Shown: in pieces, positions 8,782 to 17,370 of the stretch
How positions within the stretch are numbered: the first letter of the stretch is position 1
How the letters are laid out: the number at the start of each line of letters is the position of its first letter
Assembly: GCA_026122915.1 (NCBI GenBank)
Contig: JAGIXO010000005.1
Span: forward strand, 1 to 37,052
DNA length: 37,052 nucleotides
From: Candidatus Electronema nielsenii
GTDB lineage: Bacteria; Desulfobacterota; Desulfobulbia; Desulfobulbales; Desulfobulbaceae
Direction of reading: 5' to 3'
Notes under the pieces: generated by a model
Databases searched by the model: none
Told to the model about the DNA's origin: nothing
What the model saw: the letters and a program-made list of their open reading frames with translations, nothing else
Made by a program: the position numbers and the translations under genes

Positions 8782-9084
8782 ATGAATACTTGGAACAAAT
8801 CTTCTTGGAAAAACAAAACCGCTCTTCAGCAGCCTGAATGGCCTGCGTCAGAACTGCGCGAAGCTACGGAACTGCTCTCGCACCTGCCGCCGTTGGTGGC
8901 TGCGGGTGAAATCCGCGAACTCAAAGAACATTTAGCTAAGGCAGCTAAAGGCGAGGCTTTTTTGCTCCAAGGCGGCGACTGCTCAGAGGAGTTTGTCCGC
9001 TGCACCGCTCCGAACATTAAAAGCACCATGAAAGTGCTGCTGCAAATGGCCGCGATTTTGACCTATGCGGGCGCAGGCCGGTGA
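8782..9084 (+). CDS. Class II DAHP synthase, N-terminal part (frameshifted)
   Basis: This piece holds the first 100 residues of a class II (plant-like/AroA-II) 3-deoxy-7-phosphoheptulonate synthase, which condenses phosphoenolpyruvate and erythrose 4-phosphate in the first step of the shikimate pathway. Typical marks are the N-terminal NTWNKSSWKNK and the metal-binding LLQGGDCSEEF. The frame ends in LTYAGAGR-stop, where the family reads on as ...PV(I/V)KVGR. The next frame begins with exactly IKVGRMAGQ. At 9075-9085 the DNA reads GCAGGCCGGTG; one extra C would restore Pro-Val-Ile-Lys-Val. The gene is therefore either mis-sequenced at a C run or recently broken. Confidence 0.85.
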   Translation: MNTWNKSSWKNKTALQQPEWPASELREATELLSHLPPLVAAGEIRELKEHLAKAAKGEAFLLQGGDCSEEFVRCTAPNIKSTMKVLLQMAAILTYAGAGR

Positions 9085-10145
9085 TCAAGGTAGGCAGGAT
9101 GGCAGGCCAGTACGCTAAGCCGCGCTCCAGCCCCACCGAAATGGTAAACGGCGTGGAGCTGGCCAGCTACCGGGGTGATATGTGCAACTCGCAGGCCGCT
9201 GATCCTGAAGCCCGCAAAGCTGACCCGCAACGGATGCTCAAGGGCTACTATCTTTCTGCCGCCACCCTCAATCTACTGCGAGCTTTCGCCCAAGGCGGCT
9301 TTAGCTCGCTGCACAATGTGCATAAGTGGAATCAAGAATTTGTTAAAAATTCGCCGGTCGGCGGCTCCTACGAGCAAAGCGTGGCCCGGCAGATCGAGCG
9401 GACGCTGACCTTCATGGAGAACATCGGCATCCACACCGACATGCCGCAGATCAAGGAGGTGGAGTTCTTCACCTCACATGAGGCCTTGTTCTTAGATTAC
9501 GAGGAATCGCTGGCCCGCGAGGATTCAGAGGACGAAGTGCGGGGCCGCTGGTACGATTGCTCCGGCCACATGCTCTGGATCGGCGACCGCACCCGGCAGT
9601 TGGGCGGTGCGCATATTGAATTTCTGCGCGGGGTGCGCAATCCGCTGGGGATGAAGGTGGGGCCGTCGCATGAAATCAGCAACATCCTTGATGTGATCCA
9701 GCAGCTCAACCCGGACAACGAAGAAGGCAGAATGACCCTGATCACCCGCTTTGGCGCGGGCAAAGTGGAGCAGTATCTGCCGCCGCTGATTCGGGCCGTC
9801 AAAGGCGAGGGACTGAATGTGCTCTGGTGCTGCGACCCGATGCACGGTAATATTCGCAAATCCTTGAGCGGTTGCAAAACTCGCAGCTTTGAGGATATTC
9901 TGTCAGAATTACAACAATTTTTTGCCGTTTGCCAAATAGAAGGCGCAGTACCGGGTGGGGTGCATTTTGAGCTGACCGGCAAAGATGAGCAAACCGGCGA
10001 TGTGACCGAATGCACCGGCGGCGCAGCGGGATTGAGCGATGAGCAGCTGGGCCGCAACTACTGCACTGCCTGCGATCCTCGTCTAAATGCCGAGCAGTCC
10101 TTAGAAATGGCCTTTAGAATTGCTGAGATGATCAAAGAAAGCTGA
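9081..10145 (+). CDS. Class II DAHP synthase, main part (frameshifted)
   Basis: This frame contains the rest of class II DAHP synthase, about 350 residues. It has KVGRMAGQYAKPRSSP, the TM-barrel strands with RGDMCN, EFFTSHEALFLDYEE (metal-binding Glu/His region), HMLWIGDRTRQLGGAHIEF, CCDPMHGN and the C-terminal FELTGKDEQTGDVTEC and CDPRLNAEQSLEMAF. The GTG at 9081 is unlikely to be a true start because the N-terminal metal-binding Cys lies in the upstream fragment. All later motifs are intact, which fits a sequencing error or a very recent mutation better than old decay. The neighbours are the DUF4276 gene (24 bases upstream of the first fragment) and ftsK in convergent orientation. Functional use in aromatic amino acid synthesis is expected if the frame is restored. 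Confidence 0.88.
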   Translation: MIKVGRMAGQYAKPRSSPTEMVNGVELASYRGDMCNSQAADPEARKADPQRMLKGYYLSAATLNLLRAFAQGGFSSLHNVHKWNQEFVKNSPVGGSYEQSVARQIERTLTFMENIGIHTDMPQIKEVEFFTSHEALFLDYEESLAREDSEDEVRGRWYDCSGHMLWIGDRTRQLGGAHIEFLRGVRNPLGMKVGPSHEISNILDVIQQLNPDNEEGRMTLITRFGAGKVEQYLPPLIRAVKGEGLNVLWCCDPMHGNIRKSLSGCKTRSFEDILSELQQFFAVCQIEGAVPGGVHFELTGKDEQTGDVTECTGGAAGLSDEQLGRNYCTACDPRLNAEQSLEMAFRIAEMIKES

Positions 10146-10155
10146 TGATGAAGCA

Positions 10156-10183
10156 CAAGTGGCGATTCGTGAATCGCCACTTG
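10156..10183. terminator. Strong hairpin between convergent genes
   Basis: A perfect 13-base-pair inverted repeat (arms 10156-10168 and 10171-10183, arm CAAGTGGCGATTC) lies between the stop of the DAHP synthase gene and the stop of ftsK. There is no T-run on either side. It may still stop or stabilise transcripts from both directions, but it is not a textbook intrinsic terminator. Confidence 0.5.
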
Positions 10184-10242
10184 ATACGAGGAAAATGCAA
10201 GATCAGCTTAAACTATGCAGCCTTGATAAGGTTTTTGCTCTC

Positions 10243-12405
10243 TTAATCCAACGGTACCAACACTTCCCTTGACCTTGAACCATCAGACGGCCCGATGATG
10301 CCATCCCGCTCCATCATATCGATCATCCGAGCGGCGCGGTTGTAGCCCACCCGTAGCTTACGCTGGAGCATCGAAATCGAAATCTGACGGGTTTCTTTGA
10401 CCACCGCTACTGCCTGATCGTAGAATTCATCGTATTCATCCTCGCCGTTTTCGCCGCCTGCAGCTTCCTCCTCAGTAATTTTGAGAACCGATTCGTCGTA
10501 GTCAGCCCCGCCCTGTGCTTTCAGGAAATTGATAATCCGCTCAGTTTCTTCCTCGGAGATGTACGCCCCGTGGATGCGCTGGAGCTTGGCGGCACCCGGC
10601 GGCATAAAGAGCATGTCGCCCGCGCCGAGGAGATGTTCGGCTCCAGAACTGTCGAGGATAGTGCGTGAATCGACCTTTGAGGAAACTTTGAAGGAAATCC
10701 GAGTGGGAAAGTTGGCCTTGATCAAGCCGGTGAGAACATCGACTGAAGGTCGCTGCGTAGCCAAGATGATGTGCATTCCGGCGGCCCGTGCCATCTGCGC
10801 CAAGCGGGCAATTGAAGTTTCTACGTCCTTGGAAGCCACCATCATCAAGTCGGCTAACTCATCGACAATGATGACGATGTAAGGCAGCTTTTCCTCGGAA
10901 GTTTCGTTATAGGAGGTGATGGATTTGACCCGCGCTGCCTCCAGCAGCTTGTAGCGTCGCTCCATTTCTCGCACCGCCCAAAGCAGGGCGCGACTGGCCA
11001 TCTTTGGCTCAACCACCACCGGATGGAGCAAATGAGGAATGCCCTCATAGGTCGAAAGCTCGATCCGCTTGGGATCGACAAGGAGCAGGCGCACTAAGTC
11101 CGGCGTAGCTTTGTAGAGGATGGAGCAGATGAAAGCATTAATCGCCACCGACTTGCCCGCGCCCGTGGCTCCGGCGATAAGCAGATGCGGCATCTTGGCT
11201 AAGTTGGCCACGGCGGGCTGACCAACGACATCAACACCGAGGGCAATAGTCAGGAAGGAAGCTGAGTTCTGGTACGCGCTACCGAGCAAAATGTCGCGGA
11301 GAAAAACCGTTTTGCGCTGAGGATTGGGTATCTCAATGCCAATGGCCGCTTTGCCGGGAATTGAACCGACCACCCGCACCCGATCTACCTTCAGCACCAT
11401 CGCTATATCATCAGCCAAGTTGACGATCTTGTTGATCTTGATACCCGCTGCTGGGGCAAATTCGTAGGTTGTTACCACCGGCCCTGGCGAAACTCCAACT
11501 ATTTCTCCTTCAACCGCAAAGTCGAGCAGCTTGGCCAGCAAGATTTTGCTGACTTCATCATAATGCTGCCGGTCGATTTCAATGTCTTCTTGGTTATTCT
11601 CCTCCAGCAAAGAAATCGGCGGTAACTGGAAGTCCCGTTTGATGATTGGCTTCTTTTTAGGCAGATTATCGGATGTTGCGGTTGATTCCGACTCGCGGAT
11701 AAAAGGCAGCTTTTGGACAATAACCGACAGGCTCGGCAAAATCTTCATCGCTTCTTCAGCCTGCGGCGGCGGCAGTAGAGCTTTGCGCTGCTCCCGCTCT
11801 GCCTGCCAATCAGCCAGTTTTTCCTGTGCAACCAAGGCTCCTTCCGCTGTTGTTTTCACTGCCGCCGTTGTCTGTTCCCACGTCCAAGCGGCAAATGCGA
11901 GGGGTGAAAAACGGATGGCTGCCATGAGCGAAAAGAGCAAAAGCAACAAGAGAAGCAGCACCGAACCAACCGTACCCAGCACACCTTCCAGTAGTCCCCA
12001 GATCAGGTGGCCGAGAAAGCCACCCGGCAGGATGGAATTTATTGAAAAAACAAGCTGCTCTGCCCAAGCCAGTAACCCCGATGCAGCCAGTAAAACACCG
12101 GTCAGCCCGGCAACGATGAAAGGTAGGCGATCAAAAACGGCGCGGGCGGTGAGGACAGCAATGGCAAGATAGAAGAGCAGCAGCGGTGGGAAAAACGAAA
12201 TCAGTCCAAAAAAGGAGAGCAGATAACGGGCCGTGTAATGACCGAAGTGACCACACCAGTTTTCCGCCGGAAGCTGGGGTAAGGGCTGCTGGCCGAGCAG
12301 AGGCAGGCTGTAGCTGATCAGACTGAGCAGCAGAACTGCGCCGAGAAAGAGGCAGGTGACTGCCGCCGCCTCTTGATGCAGAGCTGCTTGGTTGCGCGGA
12401 GGCAT
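10243..12405 (-). CDS. ftsK: DNA translocase FtsK/SpoIIIE family
   Basis: FtsK pumps chromosomal DNA through the division septum and helps resolve chromosome dimers. The 720-residue protein has four hydrophobic segments at about 15-35, 60-85, 95-118 and 140-165. A short linker follows, then the motor: an alpha domain (KRDFQLPPISLL... near 257), Walker A GATGAGKS (412-419), VDPKRIELS, and Walker B VIIVDELADL (511-520). The C-terminal winged-helix gamma domain (RKLRVGYNRAARMIDMMERD), which reads the orienting KOPS sequences, is present. The ATG at 12405 has no clear ribosome binding site. The linker is short compared with E. coli FtsK, as in most non-enteric bacteria. Confidence 0.95.
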   Translation of the reverse strand: MPPRNQAALHQEAAAVTCLFLGAVLLLSLISYSLPLLGQQPLPQLPAENWCGHFGHYTARYLLSFFGLISFFPPLLLFYLAIAVLTARAVFDRLPFIVAGLTGVLLAASGLLAWAEQLVFSINSILPGGFLGHLIWGLLEGVLGTVGSVLLLLLLLLFSLMAAIRFSPLAFAAWTWEQTTAAVKTTAEGALVAQEKLADWQAEREQRKALLPPPQAEEAMKILPSLSVIVQKLPFIRESESTATSDNLPKKKPIIKRDFQLPPISLLEENNQEDIEIDRQHYDEVSKILLAKLLDFAVEGEIVGVSPGPVVTTYEFAPAAGIKINKIVNLADDIAMVLKVDRVRVVGSIPGKAAIGIEIPNPQRKTVFLRDILLGSAYQNSASFLTIALGVDVVGQPAVANLAKMPHLLIAGATGAGKSVAINAFICSILYKATPDLVRLLLVDPKRIELSTYEGIPHLLHPVVVEPKMASRALLWAVREMERRYKLLEAARVKSITSYNETSEEKLPYIVIIVDELADLMMVASKDVETSIARLAQMARAAGMHIILATQRPSVDVLTGLIKANFPTRISFKVSSKVDSRTILDSSGAEHLLGAGDMLFMPPGAAKLQRIHGAYISEEETERIINFLKAQGGADYDESVLKITEEEAAGGENGEDEYDEFYDQAVAVVKETRQISISMLQRKLRVGYNRAARMIDMMERDGIIGPSDGSRSREVLVPLD

Positions 12406-12440
12406 TTTGTGTCAGTTTGCAATGAAATAAAAAGAAAATC

Positions 12441-12466
12441 AGCATATTGCACAATCGCAACATGCT
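12441..12466 (-). terminator. Probable terminator of the LtrA-family gene
   Basis: An inverted repeat with arms AGCAT.TTGC and GCAA.ATGCT (one mismatch, six-base loop) is followed on the minus strand by a T-rich stretch (GATTTTCTTTTTATTTC). It lies just after the LtrA-type gene and before ftsK. It fits an intrinsic terminator of modest strength. Confidence 0.5.
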
Positions 12467-12513
12467 AATGAATGTTCAATTATAATCCGCAACTAACTGA
12501 TGCCGCAAGAGCT

Positions 12514-13707
12514 TTATGATCCTTGAACTCTTTCATTAAGTTCCTGTCCGAACCACACCCACAGCCCGTAAATCATTTGACAGGCAACAAGAGCGAACAG
12601 CACAAGAAGAAATGCAAGCGGACTGCTGGCTATACTCTCTGTCCATCCAAGAGCCGTTGCTAGTAAACCGGCAAGCAATTTCAGAGTAGGACTCAGAACC
12701 GGATGCGTTGGCTCATCTTTGCCTCTGCGTAAGGTCAGTTCTAACAAAGCCATTGCGATCAAGGCGCAGCCAATCGCAACAGCGACAAGCTGCCGCACCT
12801 CTACAGCAAGCAGGTCATTTCGGCCAATTGCAGATGAAATTCCAGCCCCGGCAGCAGCTATAGCCATGACCAAGGGCAAATGCAGATAGCCCCAAGCAAA
12901 CCCCCATCCTGTTCCGGGCTTTGGTGGGCGGCGACCGATAAAATCAAAATAAATCCACCAGAAGCCAAAACCAAGCGCCACACCCAAGGATGCCTCCAGA
13001 AAAAGCGGCAGTGTCAGTTGCCGCACCTCGGCCAAGCCATTGACAACGCCGACAACCATCTCACCAAGGACGATAAGAACAAGCAGACCAAATCGCTCCG
13101 GTCGTTTCGATGAACTTAAACGAGGCAATTTCATCTGATGCGCTGCTGTTGTCAATGGTGTGAGCAAATCGGAACACAATGCAGCAGCAAAAAGCCAGAA
13201 GCCAAGATATGTTCCGATAAAAGCTGCGGGCAATGACAGAGCGGCTGAAATAATAAATCCAATGATGAATCTGCTTCCTGTTGGTCGAAATAAAGGAATG
13301 TGGAAAACTGCCCGCATCCATAACAAGGTCAGAATAAGACGAGCGGTTGTGTAAGATAAAACAATACCTTGAAATCCTTCCTGAACACCATGATGAGCAA
13401 AAACAGACAATCCTATCACCGGCAGCATCAGCAGGAAGGTGAACAGACGAATTTCAAGTCCGTTGGATTCAAACCGCTCATTATAATTTGTGAATCCTAT
13501 CCATATCCACCAAGCTGGTATGAACAACATGGAAAATTCTGCTGCGCCTTGCCATGATAAATGCTCATGCAGACCATGCGATATCTGCGCAATGGATGCG
13601 ACAAAAAACAGATCGAAGAAAAGTTCGAGCCACGTCACTTTTCGATGCTCTCCCTGTTCTTCTTTATAATTGAGTGCCGGCAATTCCCAAAGAATACGTT
13701 TAGCCAT
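12514..13707 (-). CDS. Low temperature requirement protein A (LtrA) family membrane protein
   Basis: The protein is almost wholly hydrophobic, with about ten to twelve membrane segments. Near its N-terminus is the LtrA hallmark VTWLELFFDLFFVASIAQ, followed by WWIWIGFTNYNERFES and the repeat LVLIVLGEMVVGV. LtrA was named from a Listeria mutant that failed to grow in the cold; the molecular function is not settled. The ATG at 13707 is chosen because the only in-frame alternative is a TTG at 13722; neither has a strong ribosome binding site. The gene stands alone: a terminator of the upstream operon lies between it and the next gene, and its own terminator separates it from ftsK. Confidence 0.88.
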   Translation of the reverse strand: MAKRILWELPALNYKEEQGEHRKVTWLELFFDLFFVASIAQISHGLHEHLSWQGAAEFSMLFIPAWWIWIGFTNYNERFESNGLEIRLFTFLLMLPVIGLSVFAHHGVQEGFQGIVLSYTTARLILTLLWMRAVFHIPLFRPTGSRFIIGFIISAALSLPAAFIGTYLGFWLFAAALCSDLLTPLTTAAHQMKLPRLSSSKRPERFGLLVLIVLGEMVVGVVNGLAEVRQLTLPLFLEASLGVALGFGFWWIYFDFIGRRPPKPGTGWGFAWGYLHLPLVMAIAAAGAGISSAIGRNDLLAVEVRQLVAVAIGCALIAMALLELTLRRGKDEPTHPVLSPTLKLLAGLLATALGWTESIASSPLAFLLVLFALVACQMIYGLWVWFGQELNERVQGS

Positions 13708-13738
13708 AAACTGCTCATTCAACAGTTGAATAAAACAT

Positions 13739-13774
13739 AAAAAAACGGTTGGACACTGGAAGCGTCCAACCGTT
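13739..13774 (-). terminator. Intrinsic terminator ending the 14-gene operon
   Basis: Perfect 11-base-pair arms AACGGTTGGAC (13744-13754) and GTCCAACCGTT (13764-13774) enclose a nine-base loop. On the minus strand the stem is followed by a run of seven T (complement of 13739-13745). It lies 41 bases past the stop of the last gene of the cluster. This is the clearest terminator in the window. Confidence 0.85.
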
Positions 13775-13814
13775 CACGCAAGTTTTGATATCGCACATCA
13801 AAGTTGCCGAGCCA

Positions 13815-14636
13815 TCACCATCCGTAGCGTTTCAATCCTTTTTCCAGCACCTCAATCATCAGCTCGCCGACCAGCCTAGAATCTTGCGTGGAACGTCCGG
13901 TCAGAAACGGATAATCGAGAATTGTGGAAATAGTATGGCCCACGCCGCCGTGATATTTTCCATCTGGCCCGGTGGCATCGCGCAGAATGTATTCCAGCGG
14001 ATAGAACGGCGGCCCGAAATTCAGGGGACTCGTCAGGAAGCCCGTGCCGTCCTTGTAGTCATATTCACGCGCATGACCGGTGACATGCTTGCCCCAGATG
14101 ATGCTCTTGCGGTCAGTCCAGTCGCGGGCAAACGCCAAGCAGGTGACGCTGTAGCATTCCGCCACAATCAGCTTGCCTTGCGCAAGGAAACCGAGAATCA
14201 CGTCATGCAGCCGCTCGTTGTTGACCATGTCCACCATCGGGCCGCTGCCGCCAGGCAGCAGGAGCGCGTCGTATTGCTCCAGCTCCTTCCAGCATTGGTT
14301 GCGCTTGTTGTGATACGCTTCCAGCTCAAGCCCGAAGTTTGGAGAATTGAAATACGGCATCTGCGGAAACCATGCCGAGAGATTGACCGGATTGTCCAAT
14401 CTCGTGGATTCATCCACCTCTCTGGTACGTTTCGCATAATGCTCATCCGTGACCACTTTGTGCAGCGGCGGATCAAAATAGCCGACCTCCATGCTGGGCG
14501 GCAAAGCATGGGCGCGTTTGCCGGTCGGAGTCATGAACACTGTTTCGTAGCCCTTGGCATCCAGCACATCCAGCGGGCCGACCAGCTCTTCGCCCCAATA
14601 GCCCCATTCTGACAAACAGCAGAGAATCTTTTTCAT
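13815..14636 (-). CDS. DJ-1/PfpI (GATase1-like) family protein, 273 aa
   Basis: The protein has the class I glutamine-amidotransferase-like fold. It opens with a beta strand MKKILCCLSEWGYWGEEL (with the family Glu), continues through ALLLPGGSGPMVDM (126-136), and has the nucleophile elbow AECYSVTCLA with Cys161. At 273 residues it is close to the Hsp31-like branch, members of which act on glyoxals, as hydratases or as chaperones; which applies here is unknown. The start at 14636 is supported by GGAGGG nine bases upstream; the 27 extra residues of the longer frame are unlikely. It is the last gene of the long minus-strand operon and is followed by a strong terminator. A second DJ-1 protein lies two genes upstream. 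Confidence 0.83.
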   Translation of the reverse strand: MKKILCCLSEWGYWGEELVGPLDVLDAKGYETVFMTPTGKRAHALPPSMEVGYFDPPLHKVVTDEHYAKRTREVDESTRLDNPVNLSAWFPQMPYFNSPNFGLELEAYHNKRNQCWKELEQYDALLLPGGSGPMVDMVNNERLHDVILGFLAQGKLIVAECYSVTCLAFARDWTDRKSIIWGKHVTGHAREYDYKDGTGFLTSPLNFGPPFYPLEYILRDATGPDGKYHGGVGHTISTILDYPFLTGRSTQDSRLVGELMIEVLEKGLKRYGW

Positions 14637-14664
14637 CCTGATGCACCCTCCAATTTTTATTAAT

Positions 14665-15093
14665 TCATTCCAGCGGCACTGGATTTTTTTCGTCAATGTA
14701 CCCTTGGGCCAGTTCAATAATGTTGCCTTCCGGGTCGGCGATCCAGACTCCGCGCCAGCCTTTCAGCCAAGCATCAAAGTTGAACGGCCCCAAGGTAACG
14801 CAGGCATCACCGCCCATTTCAGCCAGCTTATCATCCACGCTGTCCACGGCAAAGGCTATGTGCCGCCAGCCTGGATACCACTGCCCGTCCTCCTTCATCG
14901 ACGGCACAGGTGATTCCTCCTTGGCCTGAAACAGTTCCAGATAAAAATCGCCTGATTTCAGAAAAATGATCTGCGTGTCGCCAACCGGCACGACCCGCGC
15001 CCGCCTGAAGCCGAAATGCCTACAGTAAAACCGCTCAATGACGGCCATGTCCTTGCAGGCGATGCCGACATGATTGAATCTCGCTTTCGTCAC
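14665..15093 (-). CDS. VOC/glyoxalase-I-like protein
   Basis: The 142-residue protein has two beta-alpha-beta-beta-beta modules of the vicinal oxygen chelate fold. All four metal ligands expected for glyoxalase I-like enzymes are visible: His8 (FNHVGIACKD), Glu53 (FYLELFQ), His78 (WRHIAFAVD) and Glu127 (PEGNIIEL). A metal-dependent lyase, isomerase or epimerase is likely; the substrate could be a 2-oxoaldehyde adduct, but dioxygenases and methylmalonyl-CoA epimerase share the fold. The start codon is GTG at 15093, preceded by GGAGG five bases upstream. It sits between two DJ-1 genes, and both families are known to deal with glyoxals, which supports a carbonyl-related role. Confidence 0.87.
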   Translation of the reverse strand: MTKARFNHVGIACKDMAVIERFYCRHFGFRRARVVPVGDTQIIFLKSGDFYLELFQAKEESPVPSMKEDGQWYPGWRHIAFAVDSVDDKLAEMGGDACVTLGPFNFDAWLKGWRGVWIADPEGNIIELAQGYIDEKNPVPLE

Positions 15094-15103
15094 AAAAGCC
15101 TCC

Positions 15104-15673
15104 TTATCGCTCGCTCAACATGTCAATGATCCTGCGGGCAAAGAGATGGCAATGCCCACCTGTGCGTCCGGTGACAAGATCGCCGTCCACCACGACATCC
15201 TCATCTGTATAAACCGCGCCGTAGTTTTTCGCGTCGCCAATCAAGTTGTTGTGGCAGGTCAGCCGTCTTCCCTGAACCACTTCAGCAATCGGCGAGGTCA
15301 GCCACAAACCGTGACAGATAATCCCTTTAATGATGCTTTTTTCGGCAAAAGCCCGTTGAAGGAATGCAGCAGCAGGTGATATGCGGTTGACATCTTCGGT
15401 ATATCTGAGACGGTCTGCAACAATCGCGGAAGGGACGATAATAGCTGAGAAAGAACGAAGCGTTTCATCATCCATGTCCTCAAAGCTCTCGCGGCATTCA
15501 AAAGGAACCTGCCATTCATGACCTTTGAATATCAGCGAATTCTGTCCCCAGAGACGGGTTAGAAAATGCAGTTCTGCCCCTTCTTCAGGAAAGCGGTGCT
15601 CGTAATAGAAGATTTCCTTCTCATAGTAATCGCCCTCCATTAGAATGGCGATCTTCTTTCCTTGCAATCTCAT
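15104..15673 (-). CDS. DJ-1/PfpI family protein, 189 aa
   Basis: This is a compact DJ-1/PfpI protein: KKIAILMEGDYYEKEIFYY carries the conserved acidic residue, and KGIICHGLWLTSP contains the nucleophile Cys120 followed by His121, with VTGRTGGHCHLFARRII near the end. The length matches PfpI/YhbO-type proteins, which have been reported as glyoxalases, deglycases or stress proteins. AAGGA nine bases before the ATG supports the start. It is distinct from the longer DJ-1 protein at 13815-14636, so the operon holds two members of different subfamilies separated by a VOC gene. Confidence 0.86.
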   Translation of the reverse strand: MRLQGKKIAILMEGDYYEKEIFYYEHRFPEEGAELHFLTRLWGQNSLIFKGHEWQVPFECRESFEDMDDETLRSFSAIIVPSAIVADRLRYTEDVNRISPAAAFLQRAFAEKSIIKGIICHGLWLTSPIAEVVQGRRLTCHNNLIGDAKNYGAVYTDEDVVVDGDLVTGRTGGHCHLFARRIIDMLSER

Positions 15674-15687
15674 TCGGATATCCTTTT

Positions 15688-16122
15688 TTACAGCCGGGCA
15701 AAACCTGGCGCATATTTGAACGGCTCAACTGTGGCGTTATAGGTGACAATCTCCAGTCCGTAGGCGTTCTTGCCCGACGCTCTGACCGTCCACTGCTGCG
15801 TGGCATCTATTGACACCCGCTTGCTCTTGGCTTCCGGGGCCACCCACCAGCTGGCCTGCCATCCGACCACCACATTCACGACCGCCGTTTCGCCTTCAAG
15901 ACGCGCATCGACTGTCTGAACATAATGATTTTCATCGAAAAAAATATTGGTGACCCGGTCGTACCATGCCTTGAAGCTTTTGAAATCCCGAATATCACCG
16001 TCCGGGAACTGCATGTTCAGACCTTCATCGGCCAAAAAGGCATATGCATCAGCCAGTGGAACATGAAAGTCCAAGGCACGATACCAAGCTGCGACAAATA
16101 TCCTGATATTCTCTTCGTTCAT
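15688..16122 (-). CDS. NTF2/SnoaL-fold protein, 144 aa
   Basis: The protein matches the NTF2-like cone fold: helix FVAAWYRALDFHVPLADAYAFLADEG, then FKSFKAWYDRVTNIFFDENH, and alternating strands ending in VEIVTYNATVEPF-like beta structure. SnoaL-type members are ester cyclases, isomerases or dehydratases on small hydrophobic molecules, but many only bind ligands; no certain catalytic residue can be named. The ATG at 16122 is preceded by GAGG eight bases upstream; the longer open frame up to 16431 is a shadow of the alcohol dehydrogenase gene end. It is one of four NTF2-fold domains in the operon. Confidence 0.75.
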   Translation of the reverse strand: MNEENIRIFVAAWYRALDFHVPLADAYAFLADEGLNMQFPDGDIRDFKSFKAWYDRVTNIFFDENHYVQTVDARLEGETAVVNVVVGWQASWWVAPEAKSKRVSIDATQQWTVRASGKNAYGLEIVTYNATVEPFKYAPGFARL

Positions 16123-16156
16123 ACTGTAATCCTCATGTCTCCTCTTTTCAGGAAAG

Positions 16157-17356
16157 CTAACAAGCTGATTTGAGGATATGGAGAACATCTTCTTCCTCAA
16201 GTTTCTTGAAAGTTCCCATTGTGCCAAAACGAAGTGCCCGCTTTGCAGCGATCGGCAGTATATCTGGATCAACCCCGGCTTCACTCCAATTCGTTGGAAT
16301 TCCGAGTGAAGACCAAAACTCAATGGTCTTGTGAATTCCTTCCATGCCGAGTTCAATATCACCCCTCCCGTTACGTGGGATATTCCATACTTCCGAGGCA
16401 TAGCGTGCGAAACGTGCCGGATGATCGCCAATTACGTATTTCATCCAAGCTGGGAAAATAATAGCCATGCCCAAGCCATGATTGAGGTCTGTTAACGCTG
16501 TAATCTCATGCTCAATAAAATGAGAAGTCCATTCTGGGATCACACCGGTAATGTTCTGTGCACTGCATGACCAGAGAGCCGCATACATCAATTCTGCACG
16601 GGCCGCATAATCTTCTGGATACGAAATAACACGAGTACCACAGGTGATAATTGTTTTCAGAGCACCTTCTTTCATTCTATCCAGATATTCCGTGTTTTCG
16701 GACTGGCTGAAGTATTGCTCAAAATAATGCGTCATCATATCAGCTATACCGTATGCGGTCTGGGCTGCCGACAAGGTATAGGTCAAGGTTGGATCACAAA
16801 TCGAAAATCTCGGATAAAATACCGGATTCATATGCAGCAGTTTCTCGTGCGGTGTGCCTTCCTCCCATTTCGTTACGACAGAAGTTAAATCGAACTCAGA
16901 TCCGGTGCCTGCCTTTGTTATCACTACACCTATCGGAAGTGCCTCACGAGGGATATTCTTCTCGGCATCAGGCACACGCCTGAGAAAATCTGAGAAAGCA
17001 TTCCAGATATCAAAATCTGATTTTGCACCAGCAGCAATTGCTTTCGCAGTATCGCTCACGCTTCCGCCGCCAACAGCGAGAATAAAATCAATCTTCTCCT
17101 CATGGCAGAGATCAATGCCTTTGTAAACCATATCCATCCTAGGATTCGGATGCACTCCTCCAAAATCAATCCAAGAAATATCTGCATCTTGAAGCAGATT
17201 GACGATCCTGTCATAGACACCATGCTGCCTGATATGCTTTTCTCCGTATACAAATAGGACTTTTCTGCCATACGGAAGAATTTCTTGAGCAAGATTATTA
17301 ATCTGCCCATTGCCAAACAAAATTTTTGTCGGCGAATGATAAACAAAATTTTCCAT
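16157..17356 (-). CDS. Iron-type (group III) alcohol dehydrogenase
   Basis: The 399-residue enzyme reduces aldehydes or ketones, or oxidises alcohols, with NAD(P)H. It shows the nucleotide-binding GGGSVSDTAKAI (from about residue 96) and the metal ligands Asp206, His210 (ADMMTHYFEQY), His283 (FIEHEITA) and His293 (LNHGLGMAI). It is nearest the YqhD/butanol dehydrogenase branch, which acts widely on short aldehydes. GGAGG stands eight bases before the ATG at 17356 but only two before the ATG at 17362, so 17356 is preferred. It is co-transcribed with the ThDP enzyme upstream, so it could reduce the aldehyde released by decarboxylation. Confidence 0.92.
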   Translation of the reverse strand: MENFVYHSPTKILFGNGQINNLAQEILPYGRKVLFVYGEKHIRQHGVYDRIVNLLQDADISWIDFGGVHPNPRMDMVYKGIDLCHEEKIDFILAVGGGSVSDTAKAIAAGAKSDFDIWNAFSDFLRRVPDAEKNIPREALPIGVVITKAGTGSEFDLTSVVTKWEEGTPHEKLLHMNPVFYPRFSICDPTLTYTLSAAQTAYGIADMMTHYFEQYFSQSENTEYLDRMKEGALKTIITCGTRVISYPEDYAARAELMYAALWSCSAQNITGVIPEWTSHFIEHEITALTDLNHGLGMAIIFPAWMKYVIGDHPARFARYASEVWNIPRNGRGDIELGMEGIHKTIEFWSSLGIPTNWSEAGVDPDILPIAAKRALRFGTMGTFKKLEEEDVLHILKSAC

Positions 17357-17370
17357 CTGCATATCCTCCT

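Noticed and set aside
13749-14612. Plus-strand frame of 287 codons opposite the longer DJ-1 gene
   Set aside because: Antisense shadow; it begins inside the terminator hairpin and has no known motif.
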